Of a stretch of DNA of 64,000 nucleotides, positions 7,829 through 16,086 are shown in pieces. A program made the translations under genes and the position numbers. Every line of letters begins with the position of its first letter. The first letter of the stretch is position 1. A model generated the notes under the pieces. That model saw only the letters and a program-made list of their open reading frames with translations. It had not been told where the DNA came from and made no database searches. Origin of the DNA: Sphingobacterium multivorum (GTDB taxonomy: Bacteria; Bacteroidota; Bacteroidia; Sphingobacteriales; Sphingobacteriaceae); the NCBI RefSeq assembly GCF_900457465.1, contig NZ_UAUU01000011.1, positions 744,001 through 808,000 of the forward strand. Direction: 5' to 3'.

Positions 7829-9637
7829 CTAATTCAATTCATTTCCAGCTTTAATCACGGCTTGGTTGACTGCTTTTATTCTTTCAAGATCCATTTTTTG
7901 TATTTTACGGTCGTAAGTCAATAGGCCATTGACTTCATGTTCCACATCGGTAGTTTGCGTATAAATAGCAACACTCAATCCTTTGTATCGGAGCAATTGT
8001 TCGACATTATCCATTAGGAATATATAACGGTCTGTGAGTGCCTCTATAGTGGGTTCGTAGGCATAGGCATTGTTTTCGACAGGCCACATGTGACCGCGGA
8101 CAAATAAGCCTACGCCACCAAACTCTCCGAGGGAAGCTGCCCTTTTCGAATCAGGTTCTGAGGCACCCTTTGGGCCAACATAGATATGGGTGTCAACAAA
8201 ATCTCCATTTCCGGGGTCACCATAAGCTTTTTGGTAAGATGGATTGTTGTTAAATCCCGAATTACCGTTCACTAAACGTGAAGGGTCATATTGTTTGGTC
8301 CAGTCGGTAATATTGCGTACATCGAAAGCGCCCCAATTTTCGTTAAAAGGAACCCAGGCGATAATGGATGGCGAGTTGTAGTGGTCGTCAACGATGGCCT
8401 TGTATTCATCACGAAATGCTTTTCGATAAATCGTAGTATCTTCTTCGGGATACCAAAGGCAGGGCATATCTTGCCACACAAGCAGTCCCATTTTATCTGC
8501 CCAATAATAGAACCGTTGGGGTTCGGTTTTCATATGCTTACGAATAAGGTTATAACCAGCATTTTTGGTAAACTCGATATCATATTTGAGAGCTTCTTCC
8601 GTAGGTGCTGTTAGAATACCATCGGGCCAATACCCCTGATCCAGGAGACCGAGCTGCATCACAAATTTGTCATTCAAGAGCGGCCTTACAATTCCGTTTA
8701 CCTTACCAAGTTTAATATCACGCATACCAAAATAGCTCTTAACCTCGTCAATGATTTCTCCATTCTTCCCATGTATACTTAATTTTAAATCGTATAAAAA
8801 GGGGGAGTCAGGAGACCAAAGTTTTGGATTTTCTACCGGGATATTAAATTCCATGCCCGACTGAATTACCGTTTTTGAAATTTCTTTTCCCTCTGAAGAA
8901 ACGATGGCCGTAACTTTTGCCTTCGCTGTGCTAGTGACCTGTATTTTTAGTTGTTTTTCTGCTACTTGAGGCAACAATTTGATTCCCTGTATATGGTTTT
9001 TGCTTACTGGTTCCATCCACACAGTTTGCCATATGCCAGAAGAAAATGTATAGTCGCCTCGAGGTCCATTTTTGCCCGAAGGATACTTACCGTCGTTCTT
9101 GTCATGCACTGCGACGACAATGTTATTTGGACCGGCCTTTAAAAACTCAGTGATGTTGATCCAGAAGGAGTCGTAGCCACCTGAATGAGTACCAGCTTTT
9201 CTACCATTTACAAATATGGTCGCATCGTGATCCACTGCACCAAAATGGAGTATAATATCTTTCCCTTTCCAATGATTAGGTAGCTCGAAATTTTTACGAT
9301 ACCACAGATTAATTTCTTGTTTGCGTTGTATTCCGGATAAATAGGACTCTGGACAATAGGGGACAAGAATGCTTTCTCGGCTGTGGTCAAAGGAAATGGG
9401 GACAGCAGGATTTAGTGCGTTCGGAGCATCCTTTCCACCTATATAATCCCATTTACCGTTGAGACATAGCCATTCATTCCTTTCCATTTGGGGACGTGGA
9501 TATTCGGAAAGTGGGATTTCTGTTTGCTTGGCTATTGCTGTCCATGGGGTTGAAAGCTGTGGCTGTTGTGCCAAAGCATTAAGCCAACCGAAGAACGATA
9601 GTGCCAGCACAAAAATTGAGGTTTTGGTTTTTATCAT
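7829..9637 (-). CDS. secreted family 2 glycoside hydrolase (beta-galactosidase/glucuronidase-like)
   Basis: 602 residues with a signal peptide ending in ALAQQ (about residue 24). GH2 modules in order: sugar-binding jelly-roll (WLCLNGKWDYIGG through GYDSFWINITEFLK, about 50-220), an immunoglobulin-like sandwich (about 220-310) and a TIM barrel. The acid/base is expected at Glu433 (WVPFNENWGAF) and the nucleophile at Glu505 (SLGEFGGVG). Shorter than E. coli LacZ, as usual for Bacteroidota GH2 enzymes. The exact beta-glycoside is unknown. The gene stands alone, with a (TTGG)n tetranucleotide repeat 100-161 bases upstream of its start. Confidence 0.9.
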   Translation of the reverse strand: MIKTKTSIFVLALSFFGWLNALAQQPQLSTPWTAIAKQTEIPLSEYPRPQMERNEWLCLNGKWDYIGGKDAPNALNPAVPISFDHSRESILVPYCPESYLSGIQRKQEINLWYRKNFELPNHWKGKDIILHFGAVDHDATIFVNGRKAGTHSGGYDSFWINITEFLKAGPNNIVVAVHDKNDGKYPSGKNGPRGDYTFSSGIWQTVWMEPVSKNHIQGIKLLPQVAEKQLKIQVTSTAKAKVTAIVSSEGKEISKTVIQSGMEFNIPVENPKLWSPDSPFLYDLKLSIHGKNGEIIDEVKSYFGMRDIKLGKVNGIVRPLLNDKFVMQLGLLDQGYWPDGILTAPTEEALKYDIEFTKNAGYNLIRKHMKTEPQRFYYWADKMGLLVWQDMPCLWYPEEDTTIYRKAFRDEYKAIVDDHYNSPSIIAWVPFNENWGAFDVRNITDWTKQYDPSRLVNGNSGFNNNPSYQKAYGDPGNGDFVDTHIYVGPKGASEPDSKRAASLGEFGGVGLFVRGHMWPVENNAYAYEPTIEALTDRYIFLMDNVEQLLRYKGLSVAIYTQTTDVEHEVNGLLTYDRKIQKMDLERIKAVNQAVIKAGNELN

Positions 9638-9736
9638 GGTATACTTCTTGGTTTTTCAGAATATGAATATAAGTATACTAAAATGATTTAGTGAATTATA
9701 AACGAAATGTTACTAGTGCGGTTTTCGATATTGGGC

Positions 9737-9798
9737 TTGGTTGGTTGGTTGGTTGGTTGGTTGGTTGGTTGGTTGGTTGGTTGGTTGGTTGGTTGGTT
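9737..9798. repeat. (TTGG)n tetranucleotide microsatellite, about 15.5 units
   Basis: A perfect run of TTGG units, 62 bases, with no interruption (CCAA on the other strand). It lies after the terminator of the M13 peptidase gene and upstream of the GH2 start. Tetranucleotide tracts of this purity can change length by slipped-strand mispairing; CCAA and related repeats are known phase-variation tracts in Haemophilus genes. Here it is in a promoter or leader region, not in a coding region. Confidence 0.95.
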
Positions 9799-9826
9799 CA
9801 CAACAGAAATAGAGACTGGATTAAAC

Positions 9827-9869
9827 AAAACTACAGGAGCTGCTTTGTTGAGACAGCTCCTGTAGTTTT
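9827..9869 (-). terminator. hairpin terminator after the M13 peptidase gene
   Basis: A 16-bp perfect stem (9827-9842 with 9854-9869, arm AAAACTACAGGAGCTG) with an 11-base loop, starting 6 bases after the stop codon on the minus strand. The stem ends in TTTT followed by GTTTAA. Confidence 0.85.
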
Positions 9870-9874
9870 GCTTA

Positions 9875-11914
9875 TTACCAAATTTTGATTCTTTCTTCCG
9901 GTGACTTGTACAGTTTGTCTCCTTGTTTAACATCAAAAGCTTTGTAAAAAGCATCAACATTGATCAATGGACCAAAACTTCTAAAATATCCTGGAGAGTG
10001 TGGATCCGTTTTAACTTGGTTGACCATATATTTTTCACTGGATAGGGTTCTCCACACAGTTGCCCAGCTTAGGAAAAAACGTTGGTCTTGTGTGTATCCA
10101 CTTATTTCACCTGGGTTTCCCTTATCTTTCAGATACATTTGAAGTGCGTCGTATGCAATGTTTACACCGCCTAAATCCGCGATATTTTCGCCGTTTGTAA
10201 ATGTGCCGTTAACGAAAGTGCCTTTTACAGGTTCATATTTATCGTATTGAGCTGCGAGTGTTTTTGTTGCTTTTTCAAAATTGGCCTTATCTTCTGGTGT
10301 CCACCAGTCTACCAAGTTTCCGTCCGCATCAAATTGTGCACCTGAATCGTCAAATCCGTGGCTCATTTCGTGGCCAATTACGGCACCTATACCACCGAAA
10401 TTGACAGCTGCGTCGGCTTGCGGGTTGAAAAATGGTGGTTGAAGAATAGCTGCCGGAAACACGATCTCATTGTTTACGGGATTGTAATAGGCATTTACTG
10501 TTTGTGGAGTCATTCCCCATTCTGATTTGTCTACAGCTTTGCCAATTTTAGCCAGATCCTTTTCATATCGCCATGTGGTGATATTTTGGAGGTTAGCATA
10601 CAGATTCCCGCCTTTATTTTCAGATAGAATATTCAATTTGGAATAATCTTTCCATTTGTCCGGATAGGCAACTTTTACAGTGAATTTGTTTAATTTTTCA
10701 AGCGCTTTTCCTTTTGTAGCCGAAGACATCCAGCTCAAATCGTTGATATGGACTGCAAAACTTTTCTTTAAATAGTCGATCAATTCGACCATTTGTGCTT
10801 TAGCCTCAGCTGGAAAATATTTTTCGACATATAATTTTCCGAAAGCTTCGCCTAATGTAGAATTGATCAGTTCAAAACCTCTTTTATTTAACGCTCTTTG
10901 TTCTTGTTGACCTCTTAAATACTTACCATAAAAAGCAAATCGCATGTCTCCTAATTTTTCGCTTAAATAAGAGGCACTACCGTTGATCATATGGAATTTT
11001 AAGTAATCTTTAATAACAGGAAGGTTTTGTGCACTGACCAATTTATCGAAGTTCTTGTAATAACCTAATTCCCCAATGATTACTTTTTCTGTATTGACAC
11101 CTACTTTTTTAAGGTACTCAGGTAGATTTACATTTTTAACCAAGGCGGTTAACTCTGCCATGGTCTGTGGATTGTACTGTAACGTATTATCACGGCTTTG
11201 TTCATTGGTCAAGTAGGTCTTCGCAATGCTTTTTTCGTAGTCAACGATTCCTTTTGCGGCAGCATCAGCATTTTTATAGCCTAATTCTGTTAACATGGAA
11301 GCTACATATTTTTGATACTCGGCAATAGCTTCGGTATTTTTTTCATTTTCTTTTTGATAATAATCTCTTCCTAGTCCTAATGAGGCATCTCCTAAGTAGA
11401 CCGCGTTCATTTTTGAATCTTTTAAATCAGCGTAGACCCCCCAGCCATAGAAATTATTCTCACCTTCTTTCGTTACGGAAGTTAAATAATTCTGAAGATC
11501 TTTTAGGTTTTTAATCGCGTCGATCCTGTTTAAATTTCCCTGGATCGGTTTAATACCGTCTGCATTTCTTTTCTGTAAGTTCATATAAGAAGCATACAGG
11601 TCCTGTATTTTTTTGCCCTCACTTCCTTCAGGAAATTTATCTTTTAAAAGTGAGTTCAGAATTTTCATCGAATTGTTGTCCGTATCTTCTGCCAATTTAT
11701 TGAAGCTTCCCCATGTGGGTTTGTCGGAAGGAATTTTAGCCGTTTTCATCCAGGTTCCGCTTACGTAGTTGTAAAAGTCATCCTGTGGACGTACAGATTT
11801 GTCCATTAAGCTCAGATCAAGTCCTTTGTCGGGTCCTGTACCTGCTGTCTGTGCTTCAGCATGCTGTGTGTAGACTCCAGCCAAGAAAATTAGGGCAAGT
11901 GTTAATTTTTTCAT
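9875..11914 (-). CDS. M13 family zinc metallopeptidase (PepO/neprilysin-like)
   Basis: 679 residues with a signal peptide (MKKLTLALIFLAGVYTQHAE, cleavage near AEA). The long helical N-terminal domain is typical of M13. The zinc motif HEMSH lies at residues 515-519 in GAVIGHEMSHGFDDSGAQFD, and the third ligand is in NGENIADLGGVNIAY. The NAYYNPVNNEIVFPAAILQP block is the substrate-binding strand of the family. Length is normal for bacterial PepO. It should degrade peptides outside the cytoplasm. Single gene with its own strong terminator and a long upstream intergenic region. Confidence 0.95.
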   Translation of the reverse strand: MKKLTLALIFLAGVYTQHAEAQTAGTGPDKGLDLSLMDKSVRPQDDFYNYVSGTWMKTAKIPSDKPTWGSFNKLAEDTDNNSMKILNSLLKDKFPEGSEGKKIQDLYASYMNLQKRNADGIKPIQGNLNRIDAIKNLKDLQNYLTSVTKEGENNFYGWGVYADLKDSKMNAVYLGDASLGLGRDYYQKENEKNTEAIAEYQKYVASMLTELGYKNADAAAKGIVDYEKSIAKTYLTNEQSRDNTLQYNPQTMAELTALVKNVNLPEYLKKVGVNTEKVIIGELGYYKNFDKLVSAQNLPVIKDYLKFHMINGSASYLSEKLGDMRFAFYGKYLRGQQEQRALNKRGFELINSTLGEAFGKLYVEKYFPAEAKAQMVELIDYLKKSFAVHINDLSWMSSATKGKALEKLNKFTVKVAYPDKWKDYSKLNILSENKGGNLYANLQNITTWRYEKDLAKIGKAVDKSEWGMTPQTVNAYYNPVNNEIVFPAAILQPPFFNPQADAAVNFGGIGAVIGHEMSHGFDDSGAQFDADGNLVDWWTPEDKANFEKATKTLAAQYDKYEPVKGTFVNGTFTNGENIADLGGVNIAYDALQMYLKDKGNPGEISGYTQDQRFFLSWATVWRTLSSEKYMVNQVKTDPHSPGYFRSFGPLINVDAFYKAFDVKQGDKLYKSPEERIKIW

Positions 11915-12406
11915 TGTTGTTTTAATGTTGTATGATTTTCAATAATTCAATCTGGGAGTACGCACAAATTAGGAGTAAAATAGGTCATGTTATTTGCTCC
12001 GTGTAATTCGATTTGTATCAGCCATGTCAATAATAATTAGCTGTGGTTTTTTTTAAGCTAAAAAAATCATTTACACAAATGACGGAAAATTCTAATTCAG
12101 CAACAAGTAAATCTGTGCATAATCTATAATTTTATTATACATTGACCTATGATTTTTAATGCGATCTGTTAACTGCTACCTCAATAGAATCAAAATTTCT
12201 TTCCGAATGCAAGTATCGTATGCTGGTTCGGCAGGAAATGATTGCATTTCTTTGGAGCGCGGCTGAAATATAAATCTACATAAATTGATAGATTAATTAA
12301 TCACCTTAAAGCTTCCACAGTGGAATTTAGAAAAGCCGTGCGCGAATTCACTATCGAGCGCAGCAATTCTAAGACATCGTACATCGATGATGGTATTTAC
12401 CTCTTA
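11915..12406. other. intergenic region upstream of the M13 peptidase
   Basis: About 490 bases with no supported gene. It must hold the M13 promoter and the end of the COG0523 transcript. I see a 6-1-6 palindrome TTCCACAGTGGAA at 12313-12325 and weak TGCGC/GCGCA arms near 12340-12362, and no clear promoter match. Confidence 0.5.
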
Positions 12407-13414
12407 TTAATTGGAATGATTTTCCAGTAGTCTTGTGAGAAGGCGCTCTATATACAGACTGTCCAGTTCTTTCCCGATAAAAACCATCGTATTCAACTTT
12501 TTATCCTCCTGTTTCCATTGGCTGCCATAACTCATTTCGATACGAGAACCTACAGCTTGAATAATGATTTTTTTGTCGCTATTTTTTTTAAATGCGATTC
12601 CTTTTACCCTGTAGATTCTGTTTGTATATTTTCCGACAAGCTTGCTCAAACCAAGGAATAAATTGACGAAATTAAACTCTTCGGCAAAGGTGTAGATTCG
12701 TGTCGAAATATCTTTGAGATGTGATTTTCCGAAACTCGATTGACCTAATATTGTCGTCTTATTGGGGGACAGGTTTTTGAGAAAAGAAAACGTTTCTATT
12801 TTCTTTGTGTACACTATATCTTCAATTATTTCAAAAGGAAATTCCATTGTTCCTTTCGAATATAAAGTTTTTGCAAGTGGATTTAGGTTCGCTAAATAAT
12901 TGTACAGCGAATCTAGATAAGTTGGGTGTACATCGTTGGTTTTATTAATGATGATGGCGTCAGCCGCCATAATTTGTCTGAGTACTTCATCTCTTTCCTT
13001 GATCTGATCTTCGACAAGAGCGGCATCTACGAGACAAATAATTTTTTTTAAAGGGAAGTAGTTATGGAATATCGGGTGCGTCGTAAAGGGCTCTATAATT
13101 GCAGTCGGTATGGCTAAACCAGTACACTCGATAACCAACTCGTCAAAACTATCTTGTTTTTTATAAAGTAATTCAAGCGAACTATAGAGCTCGTCATTTA
13201 GCGTACAGCAGAGACAGCCTTCCTGAAGTGGAACAAGTTGTCCGTAATTTTCAGTCAGTAACATGCTGTCAACGTTGAGTTGGCCGATTTCATTTTCGAT
13301 AATAGCAAAACGTTTGTTCGGATATGATTTCATTAGGGCGTTTAGATAAGTAGTCTTTCCGGCACCTAAAAAGCCTGTCAGTATCGTGACAGGGCGAGCA
13401 TGACTTTTATTCAT
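12407..13414 (-). CDS. COG0523 (CobW/ZigA/ZagA type) GTPase, probable zinc metallochaperone
   Basis: 335 residues. The P-loop GFLGAGKTT is at residues 14-22, the metal-binding CxCC motif is Cys67-Cys69-Cys70 (EGCLCCTL), and the base-recognition motif NKTND lies in the G domain. The C-terminal half is the CobW_C-type domain. COG0523 GTPases deliver metals; members next to folE genes are usually zinc-responsive chaperones. It is 66 bases downstream of folE on the same strand and probably in the same operon, driven from the symmetric promoter at 14230-14291. No His-rich metal tail is visible. Metal identity is inferred from context. Confidence 0.88.
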   Translation of the reverse strand: MNKSHARPVTILTGFLGAGKTTYLNALMKSYPNKRFAIIENEIGQLNVDSMLLTENYGQLVPLQEGCLCCTLNDELYSSLELLYKKQDSFDELVIECTGLAIPTAIIEPFTTHPIFHNYFPLKKIICLVDAALVEDQIKERDEVLRQIMAADAIIINKTNDVHPTYLDSLYNYLANLNPLAKTLYSKGTMEFPFEIIEDIVYTKKIETFSFLKNLSPNKTTILGQSSFGKSHLKDISTRIYTFAEEFNFVNLFLGLSKLVGKYTNRIYRVKGIAFKKNSDKKIIIQAVGSRIEMSYGSQWKQEDKKLNTMVFIGKELDSLYIERLLTRLLENHSN

Positions 13415-13480
13415 TTTTTATGATTAAATATGCGATATATAATTATCAGAAGTACATGGAAAATTATTCCATATGGTATC

Positions 13481-14152
13481 TTATTTCAATAAATTAAAGA
13501 AGTCATTTCTTTGACTTTCCGATGCGAATATCCCACTATACTCCATGGTAGTTGTACTACTGGTCGTATCTTTAACTCCCCGTGCTGATACACAGAGATG
13601 ATCTGCGTCAATGAGCACAATAATATCATCCGTTTCTAAGGTCGATTTAAGTTCATTAAAAATCTGTAACGTAAGCCGTTCCTGTACCTGTGGGCGGTGT
13701 GCGTAATAATCTACTACACGATTTATCTTTGATAATCCGATTACTTTTTTCTTTGCTATATAACCAATGTGCGCTCGTCCCACAATTGGCAGAAAATGAT
13801 GCTCGCAGGCTGAATTTACACGTATATTTTTCTCAACCAATAGTTTGTTGTAACCATATCGATTTTCGAATGTGGAAAGTTGGGGCTTATTGGCTGGATT
13901 GAGGCCATAGAACAATTCATTGATATACATTTTAGCCACACGATAGGGGGTTCCACTGAGACTATCATCCTGGAGGTCAAGGCCTAGTTCATGCATGATA
14001 TCCTGAAAAAGCTGCGCGATCTTTTCAATTTTCTCGCTGTCGGTTCGTGTAAATGCATCATGTCGCATAGGTGTATCAATCGAAGTCATGATATGAAGAT
14101 CGCCTAGATTTTCGATAGGGGAGGAGATGTCTCTTTTTAATGATGTGTTCAT
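13481..14152 (-). CDS. folE: GTP cyclohydrolase I (FolE type IA)
   Basis: 223 residues from the ATG at 14152, which has an AAGGAA site about 8 bases upstream. A longer reading from 14299 would add a non-homologous tail that overlaps the promoter and is rejected. Motifs: SLSGTPYRVAKMY, SACEHHFLPIVGRAHIGYI (zinc Cys and His), SKINRVVDYYAHRPQVQERL and DHLCVSARGVKDT (second zinc Cys). The enzyme converts GTP to dihydroneopterin triphosphate, first step of folate and pterin synthesis. Because it sits with a COG0523 GTPase and a divergent CxxC secreted protein, it may be a zinc-limitation paralogue rather than the housekeeping copy; that is inference. Confidence 0.92.
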   Translation of the reverse strand: MNTSLKRDISSPIENLGDLHIMTSIDTPMRHDAFTRTDSEKIEKIAQLFQDIMHELGLDLQDDSLSGTPYRVAKMYINELFYGLNPANKPQLSTFENRYGYNKLLVEKNIRVNSACEHHFLPIVGRAHIGYIAKKKVIGLSKINRVVDYYAHRPQVQERLTLQIFNELKSTLETDDIIVLIDADHLCVSARGVKDTTSSTTTMEYSGIFASESQRNDFFNLLK

Positions 14153-14229
14153 AAATAATTCCTTTGTTAGTGTACGCTGATTAGATATACGAAGGCTCCT
14201 GCAATTAGGAGTTGTTAACTTATTTTTAT

Positions 14230-14291
14230 AAATATAGTGAAAAAGTAGTAAATGCAATTTAGTTGCATGTAATGTTTTTTCACTATATTTG
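14230..14291. promoter_or_regulatory. symmetric divergent promoter with concentric palindromes, candidate zinc-regulator operator
   Basis: Two perfect inverted repeats share one centre at base 14260. The outer arms are 15 bp (14230-14244 and 14276-14290, AAATATAGTGAAAAA and its complement). The inner arms are 6 bp (ATGCAA 14252-14257, TTGCAT 14263-14268). On the plus strand TATATTTG (14284-14291) matches the Bacteroidota -7 element TAnnTTTG, with TTG of the inner arm 18 bases upstream as -33. On the minus strand the mirrored TATATTTA and TTG have the same spacing. So one dyad could control folE/COG0523 leftward and the CxxC protein rightward. Zur is the obvious candidate regulator from context, not proven. 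Confidence 0.7.
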
Positions 14292-14313
14292 ATTGTCACA
14301 TCTTTAATAGGCT

Positions 14314-14802
14314 ATGTTTAAGAAATTTACTCTTGTTTTTTTATTCATTTTTTTAGGTGGAGAGTGTTATTCAGTCTTGGCACAAACGGGGTTGGAATCT
14401 CAGCATCTAGCAGACCATAAGCCACTCATGAATGAAGTTTGGAAAACCTTTGATACCATGTTGTATAAAGTGAACAAGAAAAATGGGAAAACGATATACA
14501 CGCCATTTTTTCCCAGTAAGCTTGCAAAAATGGATGGCATGAAGGTGGAACTTCAGGGGTATATGGTGCCGCTCAAGGCAGGTCTTCGACATAACAGGTT
14601 CCTATTGTCCGTTTTACCTGTTTTACAATGCATGTTTTGTGGGCAAAATGGAATTCCACCGATGGTAGAGATTACGTTGGCTAACAACGATAAAATTTGG
14701 TTGAAGGAGAACCCTATTACTTTAAAAGGATATGTCAAGCTTAACGAAAAAGACAGGACTCGGGTTGAAATTTTTATACAAGATGCATCTATCGTAAAGT
14801 AG
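14314..14802 (+). CDS. secreted DUF3299-like protein with a CMFC motif, zinc-locus associated
   Basis: 162 residues with a signal peptide (FTLVFLFIFLGGECYSVLAQ). The mature part contains KVELQGYMVPLKAG and then FLLSVLPVLQCMFCGQNGIP, followed by PMVEITL, resembling the DUF3299-type pattern in which a CxxC pair sits in a small beta fold. Similar proteins are often encoded near zinc uptake or COG0523 genes. The Cys pair could bind metal or form a disulfide. It is transcribed divergently from folE through the shared symmetric promoter, which is the best clue to its role: a periplasmic protein made together with a zinc-sparing response. Family assignment is moderate. Confidence 0.65.
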   Translation: MFKKFTLVFLFIFLGGECYSVLAQTGLESQHLADHKPLMNEVWKTFDTMLYKVNKKNGKTIYTPFFPSKLAKMDGMKVELQGYMVPLKAGLRHNRFLLSVLPVLQCMFCGQNGIPPMVEITLANNDKIWLKENPITLKGYVKLNEKDRTRVEIFIQDASIVK

Positions 14803-14809
14803 TAGATTG

Positions 14810-15247
14810 TTAACTACGCCAAATGGTCCAAAGTATGATCCCATAAACCACAACAACCAAAGCAAGCAACAAAAACAGTTCAAAGCTCGTTTCCGGGAAA
14901 CCACTTGATTGTGATAGAAAGGCGGCTATTAATAAAATACCAATCAATCCGATACCGATACTTAGTATGAGTTTTCGAGGTTTATTAAATGTATTATTGA
15001 TTTGGTCAGGTTCTGCTGTATCTGAAATATTGCTTTCCTCTTTCAGTACTGCTATATCCAGCTCAAGTTCCCTTGCTATAAGATTTAGGTTATAGGCCCT
15101 TGGAAGGACTTCAGCATTTTCAATACGCTGTACGGATCGCAGATTAAGCTTGACCAGATCAGCAAGTTGCTGTTGTGAGTAGCCTCGGTTTATACGTGCA
15201 TTTTTGATCAGAAGTGCAATTTTTTCTTTACTTGATTTATTGGTCAT
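14810..15247 (-). CDS. XRE-type HTH protein with two C-terminal transmembrane helices
   Basis: 145 residues. Residues 8-65 form a helix-turn-helix of the XRE/Cro type (LIKNARINRGYSQQQLADLV, NLRSVQRIENAEVLPRAYNL). The C-terminal part has two hydrophobic segments (LILSIGIGLIGILLIAAFLS and FELFLLLALVVVVYGIILWT), so the DNA-binding domain is tethered to the inner membrane. Such proteins are common in Bacteroidota and usually of unknown target. It converges with the zinc-locus protein at 14802, the two stops being only 7 bases apart inside a weak 5-bp hairpin. Confidence 0.8.
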   Translation of the reverse strand: MTNKSSKEKIALLIKNARINRGYSQQQLADLVKLNLRSVQRIENAEVLPRAYNLNLIARELELDIAVLKEESNISDTAEPDQINNTFNKPRKLILSIGIGLIGILLIAAFLSQSSGFPETSFELFLLLALVVVVYGIILWTIWRS

Positions 15248-15322
15248 CTTACGGCATTTTGCGACGTATTCAAATGTCGTAAAATTAAATGATTTAAGGC
15301 CATAGCTTTGTAGAAAAAAAGT

Positions 15323-16015
15323 ATGATTGCTATTGTTATTGAATTGTTGGTTTCTTGGTTTTTACTAAAACACTTCTGTCACCAGGATCTTAGGGTGTTG
15401 GGCTTTTATGCGAAAGGCAAACCGTTATTTTTAAGTTTGGTTGTACCAATGTTTTATTTGGTTATCCTCTATTTAGGAATAGCCTATTTGGTAGAAAATC
15501 CTTATAAGTTTAACCCAGAGTATACACTTGGAGATTTTTTTCGAAGTCTTTATTATGTATCAAAAGCAGTTATATTTGAAGAATTGATCTTTAGAGGAGC
15601 TCTATTGTATATGCTAGTCAGTCGCTTTGGGAAGACAAAAGCTGCATTCATAACAGCCATAGCTTTTGGAGTTTATCACTGGTTTTCATATGGCATAATC
15701 GGACATGTGTTTGAAATGTCAAGAGTTTTTATGTCGACGGGTGTATTTGGTTATTTACTAGCACGTATATGTATAAAAACAGGTAAAATAATATTTCCAA
15801 TTGCTTTGCATTTTGCTTATAATTTCACAACAATGGTCGTATTCTCAAAGGAAAAAAATATTGGATTGCAACTTTTGGTAAAAGCTCATGCCGTCGATCC
15901 GGTTAGACCTGAAGGAATATTTCCGCTGTTCATTTTCGTTATTTACTATGTAGGCTTTCCAGTATTGTGTTATATTTTCCTTAAATCGTTAAAAAACACG
16001 AATGGCTGGTCCTGA
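15323..16015 (+). CDS. CPBP family intramembrane glutamic endopeptidase (CAAX-protease-like)
   Basis: 230 residues with about six to seven hydrophobic segments. The catalytic motifs of the CPBP/ABI family are visible: EELIFR with Glu86, Glu87 and Arg91; His119 in AFGVYHW; and His163 with Asn167 in LHFAYNF. The enzyme should cleave or process substrates within the inner membrane. Its substrate is unknown; no bacteriocin or peptide gene is nearby. It faces away from the membrane-bound XRE protein (75 bases apart), so the two might share a control region. Confidence 0.85.
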   Translation: MIAIVIELLVSWFLLKHFCHQDLRVLGFYAKGKPLFLSLVVPMFYLVILYLGIAYLVENPYKFNPEYTLGDFFRSLYYVSKAVIFEELIFRGALLYMLVSRFGKTKAAFITAIAFGVYHWFSYGIIGHVFEMSRVFMSTGVFGYLLARICIKTGKIIFPIALHFAYNFTTMVVFSKEKNIGLQLLVKAHAVDPVRPEGIFPLFIFVIYYVGFPVLCYIFLKSLKNTNGWS

Positions 16016-16086
16016 TCTTTTAATTTTTCCATTACTTACTTGTTGAGCAGATGCTATTAAAAATATATTTTCCGATCGATTGCCTA

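Noticed and set aside
9737..9798. CRISPR-like array
   Set aside because: The units are 4 bases with no spacers; it is a microsatellite. No other repeat-spacer pattern was seen in the window.
9688..9960. Minus-strand frame with repeated NQPT
   Set aside because: It is only the translation of the (CCAA)n tract, overlaps the M13 terminator and stop, and has no homology-like features.
12320..12428. Short plus-strand frame VEFRKAVREFTIERSNSK
   Set aside because: Only about 36 codons, overlaps the 3' end of the COG0523 gene and has no promoter or conserved motif that I can see.
14153..14299. N-terminal extension of FolE to 14299
   Set aside because: It would translate through the symmetric promoter and encode a tail unlike FolE; the ATG at 14152 has a ribosome-binding site.
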